Source: Chitinophaga sp. GbtcB8
Lineage (GTDB): Bacteria; Bacteroidota; Bacteroidia; Chitinophagales; Chitinophagaceae
Length of the DNA: 64,000 bases
NCBI RefSeq assembly: GCF_019091455.1
Contig: NZ_JAGXJN010000004.1
Location: 124,001 to 188,000 of the forward strand
Reading direction: 5' to 3'
Part shown: piece after piece, positions 35,254-43,205 of the stretch
Layout of the letters: every line of letters starts with the position of its first letter
How positions within the stretch are numbered: the first letter of the stretch is position 1
Notes under the pieces: model-generated
Databases searched by the model: none
What the model saw: the letters and a program-made list of their open reading frames with translations, nothing else
Told to the model about the DNA's origin: nothing
Position numbers and translations under genes: made by a program

Positions 35254-36849
35254 ATGCAAACAGACTTCTTAGTGATTGGATCGGGTATTGCAGGACTTAC
35301 CTATGCCTTAAAAGTAGCAGAGTATTATCCGGATAAAAAGATCACCATCATTACCAAAACGCGGGAGGACGAAACCAATACCAAATACGCGCAGGGCGGG
35401 GTAGCCGTGGTAAATGACCTGGAGAACGACAGCTTTGAAAAACATATAGAAGATACGCTTATTGCCGGCGATGGCCTGTGTAACCAACATGTTGTAGAGA
35501 TAGTAGTGAAAGAGGGACCGGAACGGGTACACGAAATTATTGAATGGGGCGCCAACTTTGATAAAAACCCCGATGGTGAATACTCCCTGGGCCGGGAAGG
35601 CGGGCACTCTGAGTTCCGCGTTATCCATCATAAAGATGTTACCGGCAAAGAAATTGAACGGGCCCTGCTGAACGCTATTCATAAAAAACCCAACATAGAG
35701 CTGGTTACCCACTGCTTTGTGGTAGACTTAATTACCCAGCACCACCTGGGCTACCTGGTTACCAAAAGCACCCCGGATATTGAGTGTTACGGCGTATATG
35801 TATTAAACCTGCAAACCAAACAGATCGAAAAGATCCTGAGCCGGGTAACCCTCCTGGCTACCGGTGGTAACGGGCAGGTGTACCGCAGCACCACCAATCC
35901 CTCTATTGCTACCGGTGATGGTGTGGCCATGGTATACCGCGCAAAAGGCCGAATAGAGAATATGGAGTTCATACAGTTCCACCCTACTGCGCTGTATCAG
36001 CCGGGGGTTAACAACTCCTTCCTGATCACGGAAGCCGTGCGTGGCGATGGCGGCATATTGCGTAACATACACGGCGAGGAGTTCATGCACAAGTATGACC
36101 ACCGCCTTGCCCTGGCCCCACGCGACATTGTAGCCCGGGCCATAGACAGTGAGATGAAGATAACCGGTACTGAATATGTGTACCTGGATTGCCGGCATAT
36201 GGACCATGAGAAGTTTGTGCACCACTTCCCCAATATTTATGAAAAATGTTTGAGCATAGGTATAGACATCCGTAAGGATATGATACCCATTGCACCCTCC
36301 GCGCACTACAGCTGCGGCGGTATTAAAACCAATGAGTGGGGCCGTACCTCTATCAATAACCTGTATGCCTGCGGCGAATGCGCCAGCACCGGCTTGCACG
36401 GCGCTAACCGCCTGGCCTCCAACTCCCTGCTGGAAGCCATGGTATTTGCCCACCGCTGTTACCAGGATGCGGTGAAAAAAATAAGCTATACCGCCTTTAA
36501 AGAGGATGTGCCAAACTGGAATGCAGCCGGCACTACCGCCCCCCGTGAAATGATCCTCATTACGCAAAGCCTTAAGGAATTAAAGCAGATCATGAGCGAC
36601 TACGTGGGCATTGTGCGTACCAATGAACGTTTGCAACGCGCCTCACGCCGCCTGGATATTTTGCACGAGGAAACAGAAGCGCTGTATCAGAAAACAGAGG
36701 TCTCACCCCAGCTATGCGAGCTGCGTAATCTGATCACCGTAGGCTACCTGATCGTGAAAGCGGCTGATTTCCGTAAAGAAAGCCGCGGCCTGCATTATAA
36801 TACTGATTACCCGTATAAGGCAGCGCTGGTACAGAATATTGTGTTGTAA
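35254..36849 (+). CDS. nadB: L-aspartate oxidase
   Basis: 531 residues. FAD-binding VIGSGIAGL at the N-terminus, then TNTKYAQGGVA, the substrate region GGHSEFRVIHHKDVTGKEI and the signature APSAHYSCGGIKTNEWGRTS with NLYACGECASTGLHGANRL; a C-terminal helical domain ends the protein. It oxidises L-aspartate to iminoaspartate, the first step of de novo NAD synthesis with NadA. The stop is 14 bases from the ATG of the acyltransferase. Confidence 0.97.
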   Translation: MQTDFLVIGSGIAGLTYALKVAEYYPDKKITIITKTREDETNTKYAQGGVAVVNDLENDSFEKHIEDTLIAGDGLCNQHVVEIVVKEGPERVHEIIEWGANFDKNPDGEYSLGREGGHSEFRVIHHKDVTGKEIERALLNAIHKKPNIELVTHCFVVDLITQHHLGYLVTKSTPDIECYGVYVLNLQTKQIEKILSRVTLLATGGNGQVYRSTTNPSIATGDGVAMVYRAKGRIENMEFIQFHPTALYQPGVNNSFLITEAVRGDGGILRNIHGEEFMHKYDHRLALAPRDIVARAIDSEMKITGTEYVYLDCRHMDHEKFVHHFPNIYEKCLSIGIDIRKDMIPIAPSAHYSCGGIKTNEWGRTSINNLYACGECASTGLHGANRLASNSLLEAMVFAHRCYQDAVKKISYTAFKEDVPNWNAAGTTAPREMILITQSLKELKQIMSDYVGIVRTNERLQRASRRLDILHEETEALYQKTEVSPQLCELRNLITVGYLIVKAADFRKESRGLHYNTDYPYKAALVQNIVL

Positions 36850-36851
36850 CG

Positions 36852-36859
36852 TACCTTTG
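36852..36859 (+). promoter_or_regulatory. TAnnTTTG -7 box before the acyltransferase gene
   Basis: TACCTTTG ends six bases before the ATG at 36866 and lies just past the nadB stop, so the acyltransferase may have its own near-leaderless transcript. Confidence 0.45.
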
Positions 36860-36865
36860 CGCCTC

Positions 36866-37726
36866 ATGTATTACCTGTTGCTGATATTTGCTTACGCTAT
36901 TTCACTGCTGCCCCTGTGGCTGCTGTATGGGGTAAGTGATGTGCTGTACCTGGTAGTGTACCACATAGCCGGTTACCGCCGCGCTGTAGTGCATGCCAAC
37001 CTGGTACAGGCTTTCCCGGATAAAAGCCCAAAGGAAATAAAACAGCTTACCCGCAAATACTACCGCAATCTTACGGATATGATGGTGGAAACCATCAAGC
37101 TGCTGACCATAGGTCGAAAACAGCTGCGCCGCCGCTTTGACTGCGACCTTACCGTATTACAACAGTTGTATGAGCAGGGTAAAAGCTGCCAGCTGCACCT
37201 GGGCCATAATTTTAACTGGGAATGGGCTAACCTGTTCTGTATACAGGGCGTACGTTTCCCCTTCCTGGTGGTGTACATGCCTATTACCAATAAGGCGGTT
37301 GACCGGTTTTTCCGGCACTTCCGGGAAAGGTCCGGCAGCACACTGCTGCCGGCAAATGATATCCGCAACGCCATGGCGCCCTGGCTGCACAAACAATACC
37401 TGATAGCCCTGGTGGCGGATCAGAACCCCGGCGATCCGCGCCGCTGTTACTGGTTCCCCTTTCTCAATAAAATGACCGCTTTTTACAAAGGCCCTGAAAT
37501 GAGCGCCCGCCGCAATAATATACCGGTGGTATTTGCAGATATCAGGAAAGTAAAGCGCGGTTATTACAAAGCACAGCTAAGCCTCGCGTTTGAAAACCCG
37601 CTGGAAGTACCAGAGGGTAAGATCACCGAAGCATTTGTACAGTTCCTGGAAAAAAACATCCGCGAGCAGCCAGAAGTTTGGGTATGGAGCCACAAACGCT
37701 GGAAGCATGAATGGAAAGGGGATTAA
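36866..37726 (+). CDS. LpxL/HtrB-type lipid A acyltransferase
   Basis: 286 residues from the ATG at 36866 (MYYLLLIFAYAISLLPLW). N-terminal membrane helix, then the HX4E acyltransferase motif in LGHNFNWEW (His and Glu five residues apart) and LVADQNPG with PFLNKMTAFYKGPEMSAR, typical of the lysophospholipid acyltransferase superfamily of Bacteroidota. It adds a secondary acyl chain to lipid A precursors or to ornithine-type lipids on the inner face of the membrane. Its TAA overlaps the stop of the convergent LysM gene (shared TTAA, 37723-37726). Confidence 0.9.
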   Translation: MYYLLLIFAYAISLLPLWLLYGVSDVLYLVVYHIAGYRRAVVHANLVQAFPDKSPKEIKQLTRKYYRNLTDMMVETIKLLTIGRKQLRRRFDCDLTVLQQLYEQGKSCQLHLGHNFNWEWANLFCIQGVRFPFLVVYMPITNKAVDRFFRHFRERSGSTLLPANDIRNAMAPWLHKQYLIALVADQNPGDPRRCYWFPFLNKMTAFYKGPEMSARRNNIPVVFADIRKVKRGYYKAQLSLAFENPLEVPEGKITEAFVQFLEKNIREQPEVWVWSHKRWKHEWKGD

Positions 37727-38106
37727 ACAGCCGGTATCTTCAACTTTTGACCCGGGTGTATCATGTTTGGATCCTTGATCTGGTCTTTATTGGCTTCAAA
37801 AATATCTTTCCAGCTTACACCGGGATAATTTTTGGCAATCTTGCTCAGACTATCACCTGATTTTACTTCATACACCTGCTCACTGGAAGCGGCTCCTTCT
37901 GCAAGGCTGATGTTCATGACCACATCCGCAGAGCGCATTTCAGGATCCAGCTTTTCATATGTATCCCACAACTGGTCTTTTACCTGTGCAGAAGGTGCGG
38001 TACCGTTTATGTACAATACATTATCCTGCTCTGTTACCTGCAGGTTGCTGATACCGGCGCTGTTAGCCTGGTCTACCAGCTGTTTATATTTGTCCTGTAA
38101 GCCCAT
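37723..38106 (-). CDS. BON-LysM domain protein
   Basis: 127 residues with no signal peptide seen. BON-like domain (about 1-75; LQVTEQDNVLYINGTAPSAQVKDQLWD) followed by a C-terminal LysM (VYEVKSGDSLSKIAKNYPGVSWKDIFEANKD, ending GQKLKIPAV). It resembles E. coli Kbp (YgaU), a small cytoplasmic potassium-binding BON-LysM protein, and could have that role; a cell-wall role would need export. It lies 19 bases after the BON lipoprotein gene on the same strand, suggesting an operon. Its stop overlaps the stop of the acyltransferase. Confidence 0.9.
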   Translation of the reverse strand: MGLQDKYKQLVDQANSAGISNLQVTEQDNVLYINGTAPSAQVKDQLWDTYEKLDPEMRSADVVMNISLAEGAASSEQVYEVKSGDSLSKIAKNYPGVSWKDIFEANKDQIKDPNMIHPGQKLKIPAV

Positions 38107-38125
38107 GGCTGTAAAGTTTTGATGG

Positions 38126-38605
38126 TTATTGCAAGGTGAGTTTGTTGTTCACTTTTTTAGGTTTGGCTTCCTGGGCAGCCTGCATAATCTTGCGCAGGTC
38201 GCTCTTTTTTGCTTTACCTTCCAGCGTTACTTCCCCATCCATAACGGAAACGGTTACACCGGAATAACCAGCTGCTTTGTAAGTGGAGTCCAATGTGTTC
38301 TTTAACACGTCGTCGGGGTTAATGCTTACGGGTGAGGGCGTGGGCACAGGCACCTGTACGGTGATATTATTCGTTACCGATTTTACGCCTTTTACATTTT
38401 TGGCGGCATCTTCCGCTGTTTGTTTGGCGGTATCATCGGTTACTTCGCCATTCAGGGTTACTACCCCATCCTTTACGGTGGCGCTAACGCCAGGGGTAGC
38501 CATCAGTTTTTCATTTACCGCCTGCTGCAGTTTGGAGTCATTGGGTTTGCAGGCAAAAAGGAAGATGCCTGCCAGCAAGCAACAGGCCATTAATAGTTTC
38601 TTCAT
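38126..38605 (-). CDS. BON-domain lipoprotein
   Basis: 159 residues. Signal peptide II with lipobox ending IFLFAC (Cys 19), then two BON domains: about 28-85 (VNEKLMATPGVSATVKDGVVTLNGEV) and about 98-155 (YKAAGYSGVTVSVMDGEVTLEGKA). They are joined by a Pro/Val-rich linker. BON proteins bind phospholipid membranes and help envelope integrity. The product is expected in the periplasm, anchored to a membrane. First gene of a two-gene unit with the BON-LysM protein. Confidence 0.9.
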   Translation of the reverse strand: MKKLLMACCLLAGIFLFACKPNDSKLQQAVNEKLMATPGVSATVKDGVVTLNGEVTDDTAKQTAEDAAKNVKGVKSVTNNITVQVPVPTPSPVSINPDDVLKNTLDSTYKAAGYSGVTVSVMDGEVTLEGKAKKSDLRKIMQAAQEAKPKKVNNKLTLQ

Positions 38606-38953
38606 GGTTAAGTATTTTATAGGAATTTAACGAATTAGGGGATAACCGGCAATTAATTTTTGTTTTAAGTTATTGCTAATCAAGCAAAAAGAATAAGCCT
38701 TGTTAACAAACCACCGCATCCAGTAAATCATATAAAAAGCTGCTATTACCGTACAGATAAGTATTGCCGGGGATCACACATCGCCGCTATGCTTAACCTA
38801 ATTTTACGATATGAATTAATGTGCTAATATGCTGATGTGCTAATGTGCCGGTTTGTGTTTAATTGAATGCGCAACAAAAACCCTGACAAATCTAAACATC
38901 TGTCAGGGCCTGCTTGCAGCCGATGCGTACCAGCACATCAGCATATTAACACA
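38606..38953. other. Intergenic region with nested hairpins, no gene
   Basis: Contains the 29-base inverted repeat at 38813-38841 / 38932-38960 and, in its loop, the ccctgaca..tgtcaggg stem (38881-38908). The rest (38606-38812) is AT-rich and should hold the promoter of the BON lipoprotein gene. No convincing open frame. Confidence 0.5.
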
Positions 38954-38960
38954 TTAATTC
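38813..38960. repeat. Long word-type inverted repeat at the MBL-rhodanese 3' end
   Basis: The arms (38813-38841 and 38932-38960) match at 28 of 29 positions and contain gctgatgtgct and ttaatatgc words. The right arm includes the TAA stop of the gene at 38954-40357. A separate ccctgaca/tgtcaggg stem (38881-38908) lies in the 90-base loop and may be the actual terminator. Vocabulary shared with 5666-5721. Confidence 0.7.
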
Positions 38961-40357
38961 AATACATTCTTTTCCTTTACGATCTCAATTCCCTGCTCCT
39001 CCTTTATTTTGGCAAAACCACCTGTTACATTCCGCAGGTTGTGAATGCCTTCCCGTTTCAATATAGAGCAGGCAATAATGCTGCGGTAGCCACCGGCACA
39101 GTGTACATACAGGTTATGATTGTCATCAAAATCCGCCATAGTACCGGGATCGGCCATATCGCTCAAAGTAAGGTTCTGCGCATCTTTCACGTGCCCGTCT
39201 GCATACTCTGCGGGTTTGCGCACATCCACCACTATTAAGTTAGGATCATGCGGAATATCCATGGCCAGTTCATCCGGCTCTATGCTAATGATCAGGTCAC
39301 GGTCTTCACCGGCATCAACCCAGGCCTGGTAACCGCCTTCCAGGTAACCGCTTACATTATCAAATCCTACACGGGCCAGGCGTACTACCGTTTCTTCTTC
39401 CTGCCCCGGTGCAGTAACCAGTATAATTTCCTGGTCAAAGGGCAGCAGGCTGCCGGCCCATTCTGCAAAGCGGCCTTCCAGCCCTATGCTGATGGAGGTG
39501 GGCACAAATCCTTCTGCAAATTCATTGGCATTACGGGTATCCAGTATCAGCACCTCATCTTTCATCTTACGCTTAAAATCCGCTACGGTTAAAGGCTTCA
39601 GGCTTTTTTCCATAATGGCCTGCAGGGCATCATACCCTTCTTTATTGATCTTTGCATTTACCGGGAAGTAAGAGGGTGGCGCCGTAAGGTCTGTAGTTAC
39701 CACCTGTATAAATTCATCCTTCTCATTAGCCAGCAGCGCGTAGTTGCCGCTTTTTTCATCGCCAATGGTGCTATAGGTATCCGGTCCCAGGTTCTTACCG
39801 CAGGCAGAGCCAGGGCCATGCGCCGGGTACACGGTTACATGATCCGGAAGCGTTTTTATTTTAGTGTTCAGTGAGTCAAACAGTAAACCGGCTAATTCTT
39901 CTTTACTCAGGTTACCGCTAAACAGGTCCGGGCGGCCTACGTCTCCAACAAAAAGTGTATCGCCGGTAAATATGCTGTGCGGCTGCTGGTTTTCATCCAG
40001 CAATAAATAACAGCATGATTCTAAAGTATGGCCGGGGGTGTGCAGCACCTTTAAGGTTATTTTACCGATCTTAAACTGCTCTTCATCTTTCGCTAAATAC
40101 ACCGGGAAACCTGTTTCCGCATTAGGCCCGTATACAATGGGCGCCTTAGTGGCAGCAGCCAGATCCAGATGGCCGGAAACAAAATCAGCGTGAAAGTGCG
40201 TTTCAAAAATATATTTAATGGTTACGTTATGTTCTTTGGCCAGCTCCAGGTAAGCATCAATATCCCTTACCGGATCTATAACGGCCGCCTCTCCATCAGA
40301 AGCTATGAAGTACGCAGCTTCCGACAAACAATTAGTATATAACTGTTTAATGAACAT
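38954..40357 (-). CDS. MBL-fold persulfide dioxygenase-like protein with two rhodanese domains
   Basis: 467 residues from the ATG at 40357 (MFIKQLYTNCLSEAAYF); a TATTTTTG box at 40373-40380 fits this start. Metallo-beta-lactamase domain (about 1-245) with the metal motif THFHADFVSGH and HTPGHTLESCCYLL, like ETHE1 persulfide dioxygenases. Rhodanese 1 (about 255-345) has TAPGQEEE where the catalytic Cys should be, so it is inactive; rhodanese 2 (about 360-460) has the active loop VHCAGGYRS. It probably oxidises glutathione or other low-molecular-weight persulfides. The ArsR gene upstream may regulate it. Confidence 0.92.
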   Translation of the reverse strand: MFIKQLYTNCLSEAAYFIASDGEAAVIDPVRDIDAYLELAKEHNVTIKYIFETHFHADFVSGHLDLAAATKAPIVYGPNAETGFPVYLAKDEEQFKIGKITLKVLHTPGHTLESCCYLLLDENQQPHSIFTGDTLFVGDVGRPDLFSGNLSKEELAGLLFDSLNTKIKTLPDHVTVYPAHGPGSACGKNLGPDTYSTIGDEKSGNYALLANEKDEFIQVVTTDLTAPPSYFPVNAKINKEGYDALQAIMEKSLKPLTVADFKRKMKDEVLILDTRNANEFAEGFVPTSISIGLEGRFAEWAGSLLPFDQEIILVTAPGQEEETVVRLARVGFDNVSGYLEGGYQAWVDAGEDRDLIISIEPDELAMDIPHDPNLIVVDVRKPAEYADGHVKDAQNLTLSDMADPGTMADFDDNHNLYVHCAGGYRSIIACSILKREGIHNLRNVTGGFAKIKEEQGIEIVKEKNVLN

Positions 40358-40372
40358 GGTTTTTGATTTTGG

Positions 40373-40380
40373 CAAAAATA
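40373..40380 (-). promoter_or_regulatory. TAnnTTTG -7 box of the MBL-rhodanese gene
   Basis: Minus-strand TATTTTTG, 15 bases before the ATG at 40357. Confidence 0.45.
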
Positions 40381-40478
40381 CGAAGGTTTGGGGGTTTACT
40401 GAACAGGGGATTTCAGGGTATTACTTTATTTTAACATTCAAGGTAAAATGATCATTCCGGATAATGGGTATATATAAA

Positions 40479-40509
40479 AAAAGTATCCACCATTGCGGCG
40501 GATACTTTT
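40479..40509 (-). terminator. Intrinsic terminator after the ArsR gene
   Basis: aaaagtatcc (40479-40488) and ggatactttt (40500-40509) form a 10-base stem; read on the minus strand it is followed by a T run. It separates the ArsR gene from the MBL-rhodanese gene, so the two are separate transcripts. Confidence 0.8.
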
Positions 40510-40556
40510 CAATTCGGTATAATTTCCGGTAAGGGCTATTCTTACTTTTACTAAAA

Positions 40557-40916
40557 TTAGCCAACCAGTTCTTCCACAAACTTTGCTACTTCAGCAATGC
40601 GCTGCTTGTTGATAGTATAGTGGATAAATTTACCATCTCTCTCTGTAATTACAATGCCAGCCCGGCGTAAAATAGCCAGGTGCTGAGAGGCTACGGACTG
40701 CTCCAGTCGAAGCTTTACGTAGATCTCTGTTACGGTCATTTTCTTGTGATCTTCCAGCAGCTTTATCATTTGCTGGCGCAGCTTATGATTAATTGCACGC
40801 AATACCATAGCTGCCTTTTTAACGGCAATGTAATCCAATTTGATTTGGTCTTTTTCATTGTTACCTCTAGAAATAATAAGAGTATTAGAAGAGGTCGTTA
40901 ATAATGTTTTTTCCAT
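40557..40916 (-). CDS. ArsR-family winged-helix regulator without cysteines
   Basis: 119 residues from the ATG at 40916 (MEKTLLTTSSNTLIISRGNN). Winged helix-turn-helix: LRAINHKLRQQMIKLL, TVTEIYVKLRLEQSVASQHLAILRRAGIV and a wing ERDGKFIHYTI. There is no cysteine in the chain, so it has neither the ELCVCDL metal site of ArsR/SmtB nor the paired Cys of persulfide sensors such as SqrR/BigR. The signal is unknown. It lies upstream of the persulfide dioxygenase-like gene but ends in its own terminator. About 250 bases of AT-rich sequence precede it. Confidence 0.9.
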   Translation of the reverse strand: MEKTLLTTSSNTLIISRGNNEKDQIKLDYIAVKKAAMVLRAINHKLRQQMIKLLEDHKKMTVTEIYVKLRLEQSVASQHLAILRRAGIVITERDGKFIHYTINKQRIAEVAKFVEELVG

Positions 40917-41226
40917 CGCATAATAGTTTTTTAAAAATGATGAAATGAAAGGGATCAACGGACAGTTTTCAACCCACAACTGTTAGAAAACAGTACCGGG
41001 TATCGATTTATACAAAATTATAATATTTGTCACAATAAAAAAAACTTCTATACCTTATTTTTTCATATATAATTGGCGTTATGTGCTAAAATAGCGTTAT
41101 TTGACAATTCTGTGACATTATAGCATGAATATAGGAGGCAAATATGCTTCAGAAAGATGCTAAAAACTAGAATTGACATAAAATGGGAGCTGAAAAAGGA
41201 CAAAAAACACGCAAAAAGGATCTTTT

Positions 41227-41904
41227 TCACCCTTTAGCAGGTGTATAGAACGGCTTCAGGTAATAGGGGCTGAAATAGGCTACATCTGCAAACTGTTGCT
41301 GCTGACAAGCCGCTTCTGCCAGGGGTATCATGTGCGCTGCGCTGATATGATAAGATGCAAAAACAGCATTATTATGCGGCAGCATCAGCTGCTGCCACTT
41401 TAAGCTGCCATCTCCAAAAAAATAGATCTTCTCTTTATCCAGCCATTCTTTAAATGCATCTGCTGTTAATATGAGCGCCTGCGGAGCCATACATTCATCC
41501 AGCTGCGCATTATACAAAGCGGTGTACACTTCCTGCCTGCGCGCGTCCAGCAGCGGGCAATACAGCGCATGCGTATCCTGCGTAGCGCTGATCATTCCCT
41601 GCGCCATCATTTGCAGGGTAGAAATACCCAGCAGCGGTTTGTTCCAGGCGTAACACAATCCTTTAGCGGTAGCCACGCCTACACGTAAACCGGTGTAAGA
41701 GCCCGGGCCCGCGCTTACAGCAATAGCATCCAGCTGCGCAGGTAATATATTCTGCGTACGTAACATTTCCTGGATAAATAAGGTAAGAACAGCCGCATGA
41801 TCCCGCTCCTGCGTATTCTCACGCATGGCCAGCACTACGCCATCTTTTGACAGCGCTACTGAGCCGGTGGCCGTAGCCGTATCTATATTTAATATAATTG
41901 CCAA
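41227..41904 (-). CDS. tsaB: tRNA threonylcarbamoyladenosine biosynthesis protein TsaB
   Basis: 225 residues from TTG at 41904 (then AIILNIDTATATGSVALSKDG). The ASKHA fold start and the PGSYTGLRVGVATAKGL motif identify TsaB, the scaffold partner of TsaD in making t6A37 of tRNA. Start choice: TTG at 41904 lies five bases past the upstream gene's stop and matches the family N-terminus; an in-frame ATG at 41946 would add 14 residues inside the upstream gene. C-terminal part is the usual divergent lobe. Operon with 41910-42572. Confidence 0.9.
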   Translation of the reverse strand: MAIILNIDTATATGSVALSKDGVVLAMRENTQERDHAAVLTLFIQEMLRTQNILPAQLDAIAVSAGPGSYTGLRVGVATAKGLCYAWNKPLLGISTLQMMAQGMISATQDTHALYCPLLDARRQEVYTALYNAQLDECMAPQALILTADAFKEWLDKEKIYFFGDGSLKWQQLMLPHNNAVFASYHISAAHMIPLAEAACQQQQFADVAYFSPYYLKPFYTPAKG

Positions 41905-41909
41905 GGGTG

Positions 41910-42572
41910 TTATTGTTTTTGCGCTTCCTGCTGTAGCAGGCTGCATACGCGGTACCGTTCATCGCCGGTAGCAGTATGCACTGCAGTTAATATATCATAC
42001 ACATGTTTAATACCTATATGCTGTGCCCACTCAAATGGCCCGTACGGATAATTGGTACCCAGCTTCATAGCAGTATCAATATCTTCCCGGGTGGCGATGC
42101 CTGTTTCTGTAGTGTAATATGCTTCATTAATGATCATGCTCACTACCCGCGGCGTTACCATACCTACGCTATCCTGCACCAGCGCATACTGCCAGCCCAG
42201 CTGCTGCATCAGGCTGTCCAGCACAGGCTTTTGTTCCTCATCCAGTATAGCCGTTTCCGTAAGCGGACGGTTAATAAAACCCGGCAGCCAGTTACAGGCT
42301 ATTATATTAAACCCATAGCTGAATGCATATGCATGCATCAGATCGCTGAGCGATGTTTTTGCCAGGCCTGCCAGTACCGGCACGGCCGCCGCTTTTGCAT
42401 AAATAGCTGCATGGTGCAATGCATCATCCAGCACCAGGTCTATTACAAGATCAAATGAGCCGGGCAAAGTTACAATATCTAAATTTTGTACCCAACGTAC
42501 CCGGTGGCTGCCCAGCCCTTTCTGCTGCAATTCTTCGTAACGGGCGGCATCGCCAACTACCAGGATGTTCAT
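41910..42572 (-). CDS. 3-hydroxyacyl-CoA dehydrogenase-like protein
   Basis: 220 residues from the ATG at 42572 (MNILVVGDAARYEEL); a TACGTTTG box at 42588-42595 agrees with it. The N-terminal half is a shortened Rossmann-like domain without the full GxGxxG motif; the C-terminal half is the 3HCDH helical domain (GWQYALVQDSVGMVTPRVVSMIINEAY, DIDTAMKLGTNYPYGPFEWA). Full-length members are around 280 to 300 residues, so this is a reduced form and may not bind NAD normally. Co-transcribed with tsaB. Function uncertain. Confidence 0.75.
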   Translation of the reverse strand: MNILVVGDAARYEELQQKGLGSHRVRWVQNLDIVTLPGSFDLVIDLVLDDALHHAAIYAKAAAVPVLAGLAKTSLSDLMHAYAFSYGFNIIACNWLPGFINRPLTETAILDEEQKPVLDSLMQQLGWQYALVQDSVGMVTPRVVSMIINEAYYTTETGIATREDIDTAMKLGTNYPYGPFEWAQHIGIKHVYDILTAVHTATGDERYRVCSLLQQEAQKQ

Positions 42573-42587
42573 GTTCAAAAGTTTTTG

Positions 42588-42595
42588 CAAACGTA
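42588..42595 (-). promoter_or_regulatory. TAnnTTTG -7 box of the dehydrogenase-like/tsaB unit
   Basis: Minus-strand TACGTTTG, 15 bases before the ATG at 42572; it rules against the longer start at 42590. Confidence 0.45.
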
Positions 42596-42681
42596 TCTAA
42601 TTCCGGGTAAAAACAAACAACTAATCATTTTAGCAATACAGGCCGGCAGCACCTGATCAATTTTGATCATTCATTCTTTAC

Positions 42682-42689
42682 TATTTTTG
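42682..42689 (+). promoter_or_regulatory. TAnnTTTG -7 box before ridA
   Basis: TATTTTTG ends four bases before the ATG at 42694; a TTTG at 42662-42665 could serve as -33. Predicts a leaderless mRNA. Confidence 0.5.
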
Positions 42690-42693
42690 CGCT

Positions 42694-43074
42694 ATGGAAA
42701 AACAGATCATTAATACCCAGGATGCCCCTGCGCCCATAGGACCGTATAACCAGGCCGTTAAAGCGGGCAATATGTTGTTTGTATCCGGACAAATAGCCCT
42801 GCACCCGGAAACCGGCCAGCTGGTAAAGGAAAACATTATGGATGAAACGCACCAGGTGATGCAGAACATTAAACATATACTTTCCGCCGCCCATATGGAT
42901 TTCAGCGATGTGGTGAAAGCCACCATTTTCATTACCGATATGAATAATTTTTCGCAGGTGAATGAAGTGTATGGCAAATACTTCAGCGGTCATTTTCCTG
43001 CCCGCGAAACCGTACAGGTATCTGCATTACCCAAAGCTGTAAATGTGGAGATCTCTGTGATTGCAGCGAAATAG
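42694..43074 (+). CDS. ridA: RidA family reactive enamine/imine deaminase
   Basis: 126 residues, the standard RidA length. Contains the family segments APAPIGPYNQAVKAGNMLFVSGQIA, QVMQNIKHIL, VVKATIFITDMNNFSQVNEVYGKYF and PARETVQVSALPKAVNVEI; the Arg in PARETV is the catalytic/substrate-binding residue. It hydrolyses 2-aminoacrylate and related enamines released by PLP enzymes. Single gene with a near-leaderless promoter, followed by a word-type inverted repeat. Confidence 0.96.
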   Translation: MEKQIINTQDAPAPIGPYNQAVKAGNMLFVSGQIALHPETGQLVKENIMDETHQVMQNIKHILSAAHMDFSDVVKATIFITDMNNFSQVNEVYGKYFSGHFPARETVQVSALPKAVNVEISVIAAK

Positions 43075-43089
43075 TTCCAATGTGCGGTT

Positions 43090-43199
43090 GTGCAAATATG
43101 CAAATGTGCAGATAAATGGATACAGTTTTTACAATTTCAGCTGCATATTTGCACCTCGCAGACTTTCAATTGCACATCTGCACATCTGCATATTTGCAC
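43090..43199. repeat. Word-type inverted repeat between ridA and the L,D-transpeptidase gene
   Basis: 24-base arms (43090-43113, gtgcaaatatgcaaatgtgc.. ; and 43176-43199) match at 23 positions. The loop holds a further copy of ctgcatatttgcac (43141-43154). It starts 15 bases after the ridA stop and its last word touches the stop of the convergent gene at 43206. Vocabulary shared with 45379-45430. Confidence 0.7.
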
Positions 43200-43205
43200 A
43201 TCTAC

